Below, piece after piece: positions 8,771 through 18,202 of a DNA stretch of 64,000 bases. The notes beneath the pieces were generated by a model. That model was not told where the DNA came from, did no database searches, and saw nothing but the letters and a program-made list of their open reading frames with translations. A program made the translations under genes and the position numbers. Every line of letters begins with the position of its first letter. Position 1 is the stretch's first letter. The stretch is from Clostridia bacterium (lineage in GTDB: Bacteria; Bacillota_A; Clostridia; TANB77; CAG-508), in assembly GCA_017475185.1 (NCBI GenBank), contig JAFVGB010000012.1:98752-162751 (forward strand), written 5' to 3'.

Positions 8771-10087
8771 TTATTTTTCTTTATTAATTGAGTAAATTTT
8801 TTTCTTTAACTGTTCCATTAAAGGTTTACTGTTAGAAATATTTGGTGTTTTATTAATTATAATGCCTAAAATTGATCCTCCAACTTTTTCTATATTTTTC
8901 TTTATTTTTTCAACATTTTCAATTTTAGTTTTATCATATTCTGCAACTATAACTGTTGCATCACAGCTATTAGATACAATTATTGAATCATTTAAATCTA
9001 ATGCACTAACACTATCAAATATAACCATATCATACATAGTTTTTAATTCATTTATCAAATTATTTAAATTTCCTGTCATTAATAATTTATAAGAATCTAT
9101 GTTTTCAATTCGCCCTGATGGTATTATATGTAAATTACTATATTGAGTTTCTAATATTGATGCTTCTATAATTGATTTACTTATATTATTTTTAGATGAC
9201 TCTATTAATAAACCAGTAAATCCTTTTACATTATCTACATTAAAGATATCGTTTAATTTTCCTTCTATAATATCTGTATCTACTATTAAAACCTTTTTCC
9301 CAAGTTCAGCATAACACACTGCAAGATTTGAAGCTATAAAGCTTTTACCTTCATTTTTGTTAGCACTTGTAATTAAAAGTGTTTTAATATTTGAAATGTT
9401 CTTGTTTAAACTAATATTTGTAATCATTTTTCTTAACAATTCATTCGTAATTGGTTCTTTTGCATCATTAATAATTGCTTCATTTTCTTTATTTTCTGTA
9501 TTTGGTAATTCTCCTAATATAGTGCAAATTTCTTCCAAATTTTCTGCTTTATTCACCAATCTAGACTTCATTAATAAAATTGTTAATATATATATACCAC
9601 TTGCAAACACAATAATGGTAAAAGCAAATAATAAATTTTTCTTATAATTTACGTTTGTTGGTTTGTTGCTTTCAACAGCACTTTGTATTACTTTCGCACT
9701 TATCCCATATGTCTTTTCGACTTTTCTTTCTATTATTTCTGAAAGTTTATCAGCAATGCGTTTTGAATCAGTTTTATTCTCTTTTTTTACTGTAATGTTA
9801 ATTGTTTTAGTGGCAGATGTATATGTTATTGATGTATTTTCTTTAATAAAATTCGTTTCAACCCCTAAATCTTTTGCCGCATCTGCATAAATATCATTAT
9901 TTTTTATGAATTGTGTTAAAGATGATTCATTTTTATCAACTTGAATTACAGCACTGGACTCATATAATGGCTTTGTAAATATTGTAAATGCAGTTCCTGC
10001 AACAAGTGCAATTAGTATTATCGAAATAAAAACAAATCTTTTTTCGATAATAATGTTTTTTATATCCTTTAAATCAATATTTTCCAT
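8771..10087 (-). CDS. Fused Wzz-type chain-length regulator and BY-type tyrosine kinase
   Basis: 438 residues. The N-terminal part is a Wzz domain with two membrane helices (about 16-36 and 150-170) around an extracytoplasmic loop. The C-terminal part is a CpsD/YwqD-like kinase: Walker A in TSANKNEGKS (about residue 237), Walker A' in VLIVDTD, Walker B in MVIFDS. Gram-positive systems usually split these into CpsC and CpsD; here they are fused as in Gram-negative Wzc. The tail has only one tyrosine (IYSINKEK), so the usual C-terminal tyrosine cluster is absent. The gene is the last of the polysaccharide operon and should control polymer length. Confidence 0.88.
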   Translation of the reverse strand: MENIDLKDIKNIIIEKRFVFISIILIALVAGTAFTIFTKPLYESSAVIQVDKNESSLTQFIKNNDIYADAAKDLGVETNFIKENTSITYTSATKTINITVKKENKTDSKRIADKLSEIIERKVEKTYGISAKVIQSAVESNKPTNVNYKKNLLFAFTIIVFASGIYILTILLMKSRLVNKAENLEEICTILGELPNTENKENEAIINDAKEPITNELLRKMITNISLNKNISNIKTLLITSANKNEGKSFIASNLAVCYAELGKKVLIVDTDIIEGKLNDIFNVDNVKGFTGLLIESSKNNISKSIIEASILETQYSNLHIIPSGRIENIDSYKLLMTGNLNNLINELKTMYDMVIFDSVSALDLNDSIIVSNSCDATVIVAEYDKTKIENVEKIKKNIEKVGGSILGIIINKTPNISNSKPLMEQLKKKIYSINKEK

Positions 10088-10118
10088 GTTAGATTTCCCC
10101 CTATGTTCTATTAAACAT

Positions 10119-11669
10119 TTACACTAAATTTTTTTTATTAAATAGTTTTTTTAGCCCTGAATCAAAAACTTTTTCTTTTATTGTTTTAAATTCATCAGTC
10201 TTTCTATAAATTATTATATTTAACACATTTGGTATTATAACAGCTACTATACCTTTTAAAATTAATCCTATAAGTCCATTATATTTTATCAAAGTACATA
10301 TCGCTAATGATAATATTAATTCAATTGTAAATACTACAAAATATATAATATATTTTTTAATAAACATTTTTGGAGATTTTTTTAATTCATACTTATATAT
10401 TAAAAAAATGTCTATCCAACTATATGAAACAAGTTGTGAAACACTTGTAGCAATAAATATACCTACAAGTCCCCATAATTTGCATAAAATTATAGATAAC
10501 ACAATATTAGTTATAGCTCCAATATATGGCGTACTCTGAGCTTTTTGAAACAATCCTAATGTTGTTCTATAAATATAACCTGTTTGCCTCATTCCTTCTA
10601 CAAAGAAATTTATTGCTAAAGCTATTGAGATACTTAAATTTAATACATAATCTTGTCCTAACCACATTTTTATAAATGGATTTAACAAAACTATAAATGC
10701 TATTGCACAAAATGAATACACTATAAAATATACAAATGTCAAATTATAATATATATCTTCTTTTTGCTTTTTATTTCCAGTTGCATTTAAGTTACCAACA
10801 CTTGCGGTAACCCCGTTTAAAGCAGATACAATAATTGATTTTATTGAATTTATTATCAAATTATAATTTGAAACAATTCCAACAGTTGACACGTTAATAA
10901 GTGCAGAAATCAAAATGTTGTCTGTGCCATTCATAATAACTCCACCAAACTTGTATATTACTAAGGATTTAACATTCTTAAAAACGTTTTTGCTTTCTTC
11001 TTCATTTAGTTTTTTTACATTTTTATCTTTCAAATAAGGGTACATTTTCTCAGATTTACGAGCTATATAAATATTTTCAATTAATGTTCCTCCTATTTGT
11101 ATTACTAAATACACTATAAAGTTTTTAGTACATAATAAAAATATAATTTCTAAAATACTCTTTATTATGTAAAACACACTATCGATATTATTTATTACAC
11201 TCTGCTTTTGATATGCGATAATTATTGATTTTTTATAAGTGTAAAAATATGAAACAGATGTATTAAATAAGAATAATAAATATATTAGATTTATGTTCTC
11301 TTTAATTGATGGTGTATTTTTTACAAGTATACCCATAAATGGTATTACTAATAGTCCTAGTAAAAAAACAGTAACACCAATGATATTATAAGATTTTTTA
11401 TATAAAGCCATATAGCTTTTTATTTTCTCTGTATCGTTTTCTGCAACAGGCTTATACATACTAAAAATTATAGCAGTACCAATTCCTAGTTCCGCAAAAG
11501 ATAATACTGTTAAAACATTAGTAAATAGTCCATTAACACCCAAATATTCACTATTTAAACATCTTATAAAAATTGTTCTTACCACAAATGCCATTATTTT
11601 ATTTATCAACTGAACAATAAATCCAGTTTTAACGTTTCTTATAGCATTTTCTGTTCTACTTTTTGCCAT
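10119..11669 (-). CDS. Polysaccharide flippase, Wzx/MOP family
   Basis: 516 residues with about 12-14 membrane helices, of the usual length for polysaccharide flippases. The N-terminus (RTENAIRNVKTGFIVQLINK) is typical of the oligosaccharide flippase family, which carries lipid-linked repeat units across the membrane. It lies 20 nt from the pyruvyltransferase gene and 31 nt from the Wzz-kinase gene, in one operon. An AGTAGGAG site precedes the ATG at 11669. Substrate unit unknown, but probably built by the glycosyltransferases upstream. Confidence 0.9.
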   Translation of the reverse strand: MAKSRTENAIRNVKTGFIVQLINKIMAFVVRTIFIRCLNSEYLGVNGLFTNVLTVLSFAELGIGTAIIFSMYKPVAENDTEKIKSYMALYKKSYNIIGVTVFLLGLLVIPFMGILVKNTPSIKENINLIYLLFLFNTSVSYFYTYKKSIIIAYQKQSVINNIDSVFYIIKSILEIIFLLCTKNFIVYLVIQIGGTLIENIYIARKSEKMYPYLKDKNVKKLNEEESKNVFKNVKSLVIYKFGGVIMNGTDNILISALINVSTVGIVSNYNLIINSIKSIIVSALNGVTASVGNLNATGNKKQKEDIYYNLTFVYFIVYSFCAIAFIVLLNPFIKMWLGQDYVLNLSISIALAINFFVEGMRQTGYIYRTTLGLFQKAQSTPYIGAITNIVLSIILCKLWGLVGIFIATSVSQLVSYSWIDIFLIYKYELKKSPKMFIKKYIIYFVVFTIELILSLAICTLIKYNGLIGLILKGIVAVIIPNVLNIIIYRKTDEFKTIKEKVFDSGLKKLFNKKNLV

Positions 11670-11688
11670 GTTTTCTCCTACTTTTCTA

Positions 11689-12747
11689 TTATTTTAAAAA
11701 TTTATCTAACTTTTCAAAATGTTTTTCAGCTTCTTTTCTTATTTTATCTATATTTAATTTATATGTCAAATCATTTTCTGTTAGGTTATTAACATTAAAT
11801 TGATCAAGTTTTCTAATATCAATAACTTTTCCTTTATATCCAATATCGTTTAATGTATGTATTGTTTTATCACTATATGCAATAGGCAATATTGTTTTAT
11901 CCATTAACATTCCCAAAATATTTGCATGAAATCTACTTCCTACTATTATACTTGACTTTTGTAATACGTTCAATGCTTCTTCAATATTTCCATTATAATT
12001 ATATTGTTTTACAGTTTTCTTTACATTGTTGTTTGGTATTTTATCAAAAATACTTTCTATTGCATTTTCATCGCCTTCATTTTTACAAAAAGACATTAAA
12101 GTAATATTATATTGCAAATCATAGAATTTGTTAATCAAATCTACTATTAATTTTTCATATTTTTCTTTATTTTTTGGTTCACATTTTTTGTTGCAATCTA
12201 TAACAGAAATAATAACATTTTTTTCTTCTTGCATTTCTACATCTTTTAATTTTAAGCCAAACACTATATCATATGTATATCTTACATTATCTAAATTAGA
12301 AAATAAATCATATGAATATTTATCTCTAAAACATACATCTTGAGCCATACTGAATATTTTATCATAATAATTTTTAAATTCTTCACTTTCAAATGGTCCA
12401 AAATTTGTTCCTAATACAAAAAAGTTACTTTTTTTAGAATTTAGGTTTATTTTTTTATGTTTTTTCTCAATAAACATGCTACCGCCAATTAATACAGTAG
12501 CATCACATTTTTTCATATATAATCTTTCTAAATTAGTTTTGTTTAACGTAATAACTTTTATTACTCTATTTAATAGTTTATTAAGTCTCCAATTACGTAT
12601 TTTTACATTTCTGTTGAATTTTGCATCTATCTTTTTATAAGTTAACAAATAAAACCTATCATTTTTATAACGTTTAGTAATAATATCTACAAACAAATCG
12701 TCTCCTAAATTATTATTTAAATAGGCTTTTAAAAATATTTTTTTCAT
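11689..12747 (-). CDS. Polysaccharide pyruvyltransferase family protein
   Basis: 352 residues of the PF04230 type: an opening NNLGDDLF motif, VLIGGSMF near residue 90, VLGTNFGPF near 128, and a late SSIIVGSRFHANILGM motif with the conserved RxH near 270. Members such as CsaB and EpsO add pyruvate ketals from phosphoenolpyruvate to sugars. In this operon it should modify the polymer repeat. Pyruvylated polymer is the ligand of SLH repeats, and two SLH proteins lie a few kilobases downstream. Cytosolic. An AAGGAAAA site lies upstream of the ATG. Confidence 0.88.
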   Translation of the reverse strand: MKKIFLKAYLNNNLGDDLFVDIITKRYKNDRFYLLTYKKIDAKFNRNVKIRNWRLNKLLNRVIKVITLNKTNLERLYMKKCDATVLIGGSMFIEKKHKKINLNSKKSNFFVLGTNFGPFESEEFKNYYDKIFSMAQDVCFRDKYSYDLFSNLDNVRYTYDIVFGLKLKDVEMQEEKNVIISVIDCNKKCEPKNKEKYEKLIVDLINKFYDLQYNITLMSFCKNEGDENAIESIFDKIPNNNVKKTVKQYNYNGNIEEALNVLQKSSIIVGSRFHANILGMLMDKTILPIAYSDKTIHTLNDIGYKGKVIDIRKLDQFNVNNLTENDLTYKLNIDKIRKEAEKHFEKLDKFLK

Positions 12748-12760
12748 TTCTTCATTTTCC

Positions 12761-13741
12761 TTATTTTATTTTCTTTATTAGATAAAAAACTAAATATAAT
12801 TTATATTTCAAAAGGCAATAATTTAAGTTTTCATTTATATTACCATTTATTTTATTTTTTTTCAATTCATCTAAATATATTTTTCTTATATCTTCTGTAT
12901 ATTTTTTAAATGTTTTGTAATTTACTCCACTTTTAACAATTTTATATTCTATACCATAATATATTCTTAATGTCTTTTTAATTAAAAGCTGTTCATATTG
13001 ATGATTTAATTCAAAATTACCTAAGATATATTCATGTATTGATTTATTGTCTTTTGCATATTTCAATAAAGCATCAATTTTTATATTATTCATAACACTA
13101 TCGTTATTTTTAAAATAATTATATCCATAATTCTTTACATACGTAGTTTTTTTCGAATATTTATAACATTGAATCGAAAACAAAAAATCTTCTCCATATT
13201 TTACCTCTTTATCAAATAACACTTTATTATCTATCAGCAAATCTTTTTTAATTAATTGTTTCCAACATGGATTGAATTCAAAAGTAGCTAAATAATAGTT
13301 TAAATGACTCGGATATGTTATATCAAAATTATTTTCTATTTTATTTTCAAAAATTGATTTTTTTATTGTTTTACCATTACAGATTTCTTTATATCCTGAT
13401 ACAGCTAATTCAGAATTTGTTTTTTTTAATGCATTATACATTACTTCAATATAATTTTCATCTAAAAAATCATCAGCATCAAGAAATGTTACATATTTTC
13501 CATTAGATATATTAATACCGTAATTTCTTGTATCTGATACACCACTATTTTGCTTTGTAATTATATTGATTCTAGAATCATTAAGCTCTTTCAATACACT
13601 TAAAGAATTATCACTTGATCCGTCATTTATACATAATATTTCTAAATTTCTATATGTTTGCTTGCAAACGCTTTCTATACAGTTTTTTATATATTTTTCT
13701 GCATTATATATTGGAATAATCACACTTATTAAATCACTCAT
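12761..13741 (-). CDS. Family 2 glycosyltransferase
   Basis: 326 residues. The GT-A fold is shown by SVIIPIYNAEKYI at the start, INDGSSDNSL near residue 38, the metal-binding FLDADDFLD near 91, and the GEDFLF motif near 182. It has no clear membrane segment and acts on lipid-linked repeat units in the cytoplasm. Donor and acceptor are unknown. An AGGAGG site sits 9 nt before the ATG. It lies 13 nt from both neighbours' ends in the operon. Confidence 0.88.
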   Translation of the reverse strand: MSDLISVIIPIYNAEKYIKNCIESVCKQTYRNLEILCINDGSSDNSLSVLKELNDSRINIITKQNSGVSDTRNYGINISNGKYVTFLDADDFLDENYIEVMYNALKKTNSELAVSGYKEICNGKTIKKSIFENKIENNFDITYPSHLNYYLATFEFNPCWKQLIKKDLLIDNKVLFDKEVKYGEDFLFSIQCYKYSKKTTYVKNYGYNYFKNNDSVMNNIKIDALLKYAKDNKSIHEYILGNFELNHQYEQLLIKKTLRIYYGIEYKIVKSGVNYKTFKKYTEDIRKIYLDELKKNKINGNINENLNYCLLKYKLYLVFYLIKKIK

Positions 13742-13754
13742 CTGATTATGCCTC

Positions 13755-14864
13755 CTAAAAAATAAATTGATATGGATAAATTTGACTGTTTCCTGCTATT
13801 ACAAATTTATATATAAAGTACATTAAACATGTTAATAAAAAAACAACCTTATTAATATTTATTCCTTTTAGCTTAATATTCATAGCTCCAAAACATTGCG
13901 GAATTAATAAAATATTCATATATCCAAAATAAAAAGAAAATCTGTGTGCATATGCAATTATTATTTTAGATTGGAATAATATAAAATCAATTATCATACT
14001 TACAATAAGGAAATAATTTAATTCAAACTTGTCTTTATATTTTTTTAAAGGTAAAAATGCAAAAAATATAAAAATTAATTTGAATATTGTTTCTCCCCAT
14101 GAAATATCAATTGTTTCATTTAAAAATGTAAACATATAATTATAAATTCTTTCATTAATTATACCAAAATTGTACAACACAGGTATTACATCTTTAATAA
14201 ATATTAAAGAAAAAATTGCACCGCTTATTATTATAAATATTATATAAGTTTTCATTTTACTTTTAGTTTGGCAAATCATATAAATTAAAAATATTAGAAT
14301 TCCAGCTATTAGTGCTGTAGAATGAAAAGTAAAAGCTAAAGCAATTGAAATAGCATATTTTATCCATTTTTTTTCTTGCAAAAATCTTATTGCAAAAAAT
14401 ATAATTGACAAAGCACAACTTTGTCTCATAATATTGAATGTTAATCCATAAAATACGCAAAAATAAACCGTATATGACATCCATAACGGACATTTGTCTT
14501 TATAATGATATAATGTGCTTATAACAAGTGCATTACACAATAACTGCAATATTAATAAAAAAACACTTATATTGTTGGTAAAACGTGAAACTAGAAAATT
14601 TAAAAATAAATAACCAGGTTCAGCATATGAAAATATGTCTACGTACTCAAAAAAGCTATTATGTGTTATTGCTAAATCAAAATATTTTTTTCCATATACT
14701 CCAATATCAGTTCCAATATTTAAAGCTCTAAATCCACCCACAAACGATATAAGTGCTATTAATGCAACTAATCCACATTTTTTTTTCACATCTTTTGTTG
14801 TTTTTGATTGAATATAATTACAAATTATAATTCCCAAAAATAATTCCAGTAAATATATGATCAC
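13755..14864 (-). CDS. EpsG/Wzy-type polysaccharide polymerase
   Basis: 369 residues, about 10 membrane helices. The motif FRALNIGTDIGVYGKKYF (about residues 45-62) is the hallmark of the EpsG family, which polymerises repeat units at the outer membrane face in Wzx/Wzy systems. The start is a GTG at 14864, chosen because GAGGTG lies 5 nt upstream. It is next to a flippase, a pyruvyltransferase and a Wzz-kinase, so the locus has a complete Wzx/Wzy export set. Confidence 0.87.
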   Translation of the reverse strand: MIIYLLELFLGIIICNYIQSKTTKDVKKKCGLVALIALISFVGGFRALNIGTDIGVYGKKYFDLAITHNSFFEYVDIFSYAEPGYLFLNFLVSRFTNNISVFLLILQLLCNALVISTLYHYKDKCPLWMSYTVYFCVFYGLTFNIMRQSCALSIIFFAIRFLQEKKWIKYAISIALAFTFHSTALIAGILIFLIYMICQTKSKMKTYIIFIIISGAIFSLIFIKDVIPVLYNFGIINERIYNYMFTFLNETIDISWGETIFKLIFIFFAFLPLKKYKDKFELNYFLIVSMIIDFILFQSKIIIAYAHRFSFYFGYMNILLIPQCFGAMNIKLKGININKVVFLLTCLMYFIYKFVIAGNSQIYPYQFIF

Positions 14865-14868
14865 AATA

Positions 14869-15414
14869 TCACCTCTTTTTTATAATGTTTGCAGGATTAC
14901 CAGCAATAATTACGTTAGACTCTAAAAAAGATTTATTTACTAAAGAATTTGCACCTATAATTATTCCATCAGCAATTTCAATATTTCCTATAATAGTTGC
15001 ACCATATCCAATTTCAACATTATTTCCAATTTTAGGACATTTTTCTAAATCTTTACCATTGTTACCAATGCAATTATTTCCATGTAATTGAACATTATCA
15101 CCTATTTTAGCACTTTTATTTATAATAATATTTTCATGCCAAATCTTTAAATTATGTCCAACATCACTTTTTATATAAATTCTGTATTTTTGTGATAAAA
15201 TATTAAATCTTCTTAAATAAAAAATTTTTAAAACCTTAGCAATTATACTATTTCTTTCTTTATAATACTGAAACTTTCTTACAGTTTTTAAAACTGTATA
15301 AAATTGATATTTTTTTTCATTTATCATCCAATAATATATAAAATGAAAAAAATCATCACAATTATAATTTTTTTTGTCTTCTTTCAAAAAATTTCTTAAA
15401 TTTTTTTTATTCAT
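14869..15414 (-). CDS. Left-handed beta-helix acetyltransferase, serine-acetyltransferase-like
   Basis: 181 residues. The second half carries hexapeptide repeats (IGDNVQL, IGNNVEI, IGNIEI, IIIGANSLV) and ends with the AGNPANIIKKR tail typical of CysE/NodL-like sugar O-acetyltransferases. The catalytic-type histidine lies in LHGNNCIG. The N-terminal 80 residues are basic and aromatic, without a recognised domain. It probably acetylates a sugar of the polymer. Start overlaps the preceding gene's stop as ATGA (4 nt), so the two are translationally coupled. Confidence 0.82.
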   Translation of the reverse strand: MNKKNLRNFLKEDKKNYNCDDFFHFIYYWMINEKKYQFYTVLKTVRKFQYYKERNSIIAKVLKIFYLRRFNILSQKYRIYIKSDVGHNLKIWHENIIINKSAKIGDNVQLHGNNCIGNNGKDLEKCPKIGNNVEIGYGATIIGNIEIADGIIIGANSLVNKSFLESNVIIAGNPANIIKKR

Positions 15415-16559
15415 TTATAATCCCCTTTATATATCAATTCATCATATAATTCTTCTATATACTTAGCAGATTGTTCCATTGTATAACCAGCTTTTATAAC
15501 ATTGTTATATGCATTTTTTCTATCATATATTTTTTCGTTTAATTTAAGAATTTCTTTTGCCCATATGCTTGGACTTTCTTTTAAATCTATAAATAAAACA
15601 TTATCATTAATTTTTAATTCATTTGTTATCGAATTAGATAGTACTAAATTTAACCCACTAGTTTGAGCTTCAATAGAAGTTATTGGCAATCCTTCATATA
15701 AAGATGGCATTACTAACACATCAAAACACTGCAAAAGATTGTTAACATCAGTTCTCTTTCCTAAAAATATTATTTTATCATCTATCTCTAATTTTTTTGC
15801 TTCTGTTTTTATTTTATTTTCAAGTTCTCCTTCTCCAACAAGCATTAAAATAGCATTTGATTCGATTTCTAAAATTTGCTTGAAAATTTTTAGCAAATAC
15901 ATATGATTTTTTTGTTCAACAAATCTTCCTATATTTCCAACAACAATCTTATCATCTACTTCAAATTTTTTTCTATACTCTGTTCTAATATCTTCACTAT
16001 ATTTAAATTTATCTATTTCTATCCCATTTTTTATAATTTTAACTTCATTATTTTTTATAGATTTTTTAGTAAACATACTTTCTGCTGCTAAATATGAACA
16101 TGATAGTTTAAGCTTACACTTATTGTTTAATGCGAATAAAAAAGTTTTTATCAAAAAATTTTTTATTGGTTTCTTTTTATTAAAGCCATTATGAGAATGT
16201 ACAACAACATTTTCAATTTTATTATTTTTACATATGCTAGCCACCATCAAATTAAAAAAAAATGATCCAGAATTTATATGTACAATGTCATAGCGATTTT
16301 CTTTCAAAAACTTGCTTAGTTTTTTCCAAATTTCATATTTTTTTTTCAACCAAAAACCATCACATTTTAACTCGAAAATTTTCCCACCTAATTCATATAT
16401 ATCATTTTTAACCAAACCATAAGTAGAATAATTTGGAGTCAAAAAATGAAATTCATATTTATCTCTATCAATATTTTTATATAAATTATATAAAAACGCA
16501 GAAACTCCACCATAATTCTTAGAACCAGCATTAATTTGAAGTATCTTTATTTTGTCCAT
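15411..16559 (-). CDS. Family 4 glycosyltransferase (GT-B)
   Basis: 382 residues. The N-terminal half has GGVSAFLYNLYKNI, typical of GT4 enzymes. The C-terminal nucleotide-binding half has VGNIGRFVEQKNH near residue 207, VGEGEL near 240, FLGKRTDV near 265 and the EGLPITSIEAQ (EX7E) motif near 292. It should extend the lipid-linked oligosaccharide in the cytoplasm. The start lies inside the cytidylyltransferase gene (29-nt overlap) with an AAAGGAG site, and the stop overlaps the next gene as ATGA. Confidence 0.9.
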   Translation of the reverse strand: MDKIKILQINAGSKNYGGVSAFLYNLYKNIDRDKYEFHFLTPNYSTYGLVKNDIYELGGKIFELKCDGFWLKKKYEIWKKLSKFLKENRYDIVHINSGSFFFNLMVASICKNNKIENVVVHSHNGFNKKKPIKNFLIKTFLFALNNKCKLKLSCSYLAAESMFTKKSIKNNEVKIIKNGIEIDKFKYSEDIRTEYRKKFEVDDKIVVGNIGRFVEQKNHMYLLKIFKQILEIESNAILMLVGEGELENKIKTEAKKLEIDDKIIFLGKRTDVNNLLQCFDVLVMPSLYEGLPITSIEAQTSGLNLVLSNSITNELKINDNVLFIDLKESPSIWAKEILKLNEKIYDRKNAYNNVIKAGYTMEQSAKYIEELYDELIYKGDYK

Positions 16560-16980
16560 AATCTACTCCTTTTATTTTTTTTGATAATAATGATGTTGAT
16601 ATTCCCTCAGTATGTGGTAAATACACTACATCTACACCAATGCTTTTCATGTCTTCTTCTGTTTTTTTCCAACGTTCATTTCCTTTCCAATCATCACCAA
16701 TAAATATTGCATCAAATTGTACTAGTTCATGCATTTTCATTTTATCTAATGTATTAGCTATTATTACTTCGTCAACACCTTTTATAGCATTAACAATTTT
16801 AACACGGTTCTCTACATTTACGTTTGGAATTTTGTTTTTATATTCCTTTACAAGTTCATCATCATTTACTCCAACAACTAAATAATCGCAATATGCTTTT
16901 GCATTATTTATTATGTTTAAATGTCCAACATGAAACAAATCAAATGTTCCTTGTGTATATCCCAATTTGTATTTCTTCAT
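16531..16980 (-). CDS. Glycerol-3-phosphate cytidylyltransferase-like protein (TagD/TarD type)
   Basis: 149 residues. GTFDLFHVGHLNII carries the HxGH motif (about 13-24), ENRVKIVNAI follows at about 57, and HTEGISTSLL stands where TagD has RTEGISTT. These mark the cytidylyltransferase family that makes CDP-glycerol, or a related CDP-polyol, from CTP. The next gene upstream (16982-18202) is a CDP-glycerol glycerophosphotransferase, so product and user are encoded side by side. The Arg to His change in the RTEGISTT motif leaves the exact substrate open. AGGAAG precedes the ATG. Confidence 0.87.
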   Translation of the reverse strand: MKKYKLGYTQGTFDLFHVGHLNIINNAKAYCDYLVVGVNDDELVKEYKNKIPNVNVENRVKIVNAIKGVDEVIIANTLDKMKMHELVQFDAIFIGDDWKGNERWKKTEEDMKSIGVDVVYLPHTEGISTSLLSKKIKGVDYGQNKDTSN

Positions 16981-16981
16981 T

Positions 16982-18202
16982 TTACTTCCTCACAATTTCA
17001 AATATTTTATCACATATAATTTTTGAAGAATTTCCACTTTCAACCAATCCGTTTTTTGTAAAATATTCTTCTAGATTTTTAATATATTTATTTTCATCAA
17101 AATTTTCAATCTGCTCATTTAATTCCAGATTATTTTTCGAGATTTCATATGGTAAATCTTCTGGCATAACAGCCAACTGCTTTTGCTCAATATACTCATT
17201 TAAATCTGGCGCATACATTAAAGCTGGTCTTCTTGTCAAAGAAAAATCAAAGATTAAGCTTGAATAATCGCTAATCAAAAAATCTGTAATTAATAATAAT
17301 TCTGATAAATCAGAATAATTTGTTACATCAATAAAATCTCCATTATTTTTTAAATCAGAACTAAACATTGATATATGTGGATGTAATCTTAATAAAACCA
17401 CCCATTTTCCACCATATTTATTTTCTAATGCCTTCTTAACATTAATTAAATTAATATCATATACCTCTATTGTTGAATTTCTTCTAAATGTAGGAGCATA
17501 TAATAATATTTTGTACTCATTAGAAATATTAAGTCTTTTCTTTATATTTTCTTTCAAAAGTTCATCATTACAACTATTTATTAATATATCATTTCTTGGT
17601 AACCCATTTTTTATAATTTCACACTTATATCCAAAATCATTAATATAAGATTTGCTTCTATAATCACTATTTGAAATAACAAAATCTGTAATTTTTGCAT
17701 CATCTTTTGTTTGTTTAAGATATGTTGAATCACAATTTTTTACATCTATTCCAACTTTTTTCATTCCTAATCCAGCATGCCATGTTTGAATATAAACTTG
17801 ACCTTTTCTTTTTTTAGGCTTGAATCTTTTGATTGTATTGTCAATCCATATTTTAGCAGTTGATAGTTCATATAAAGCTTTAATAGTTTCGTTTTTTACG
17901 CATTTTATTTGCTCTGGAATTTCATTCTTGCTTTTCGTACCTGAAATCAACCAAACAATTTCATAATGATTACCAGTTTTTAATAACTCTTCAACTATGT
18001 ACTTGTTATTATCTCCATAACCTTTTCCATTGTAATTTACAACAACTATTTTATTATTCTTTATAGGAATAAATCTAAATACAATGCCAATTATGAAAAT
18101 GAATATTTTTTGAAAGAAAAAGTAAATTTTCTTTAAAAAGGCATATATTGAAGAACTATGTTTATTATTTTTAAATTTTATTTTCAATTTACTTAAGTTC
18201 AT
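16982..18202 (-). CDS. CDP-glycerol glycerophosphotransferase family protein (TagB/TagF-like)
   Basis: 406 residues of the PF04464 type: IQTWHAGLGMKKVG near residue 137, LLYAPTFRRNST near 232, LLRLHPH near 270 and the ISDYSSLIFDFSLTRRP motif near 308. Members transfer glycerol-phosphate from CDP-glycerol to lipid-linked sugars or teichoic-acid chains. At 406 residues it resembles the single-domain enzymes that decorate capsules, and lacks the extra domains of long TagF polymerases. The start shares one base with the upstream stop (TAATG), with AGAAGG upstream, which implies translational coupling. Confidence 0.87.
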   Translation of the reverse strand: MNLSKLKIKFKNNKHSSSIYAFLKKIYFFFQKIFIFIIGIVFRFIPIKNNKIVVVNYNGKGYGDNNKYIVEELLKTGNHYEIVWLISGTKSKNEIPEQIKCVKNETIKALYELSTAKIWIDNTIKRFKPKKRKGQVYIQTWHAGLGMKKVGIDVKNCDSTYLKQTKDDAKITDFVISNSDYRSKSYINDFGYKCEIIKNGLPRNDILINSCNDELLKENIKKRLNISNEYKILLYAPTFRRNSTIEVYDINLINVKKALENKYGGKWVVLLRLHPHISMFSSDLKNNGDFIDVTNYSDLSELLLITDFLISDYSSLIFDFSLTRRPALMYAPDLNEYIEQKQLAVMPEDLPYEISKNNLELNEQIENFDENKYIKNLEEYFTKNGLVESGNSSKIICDKIFEIVRK

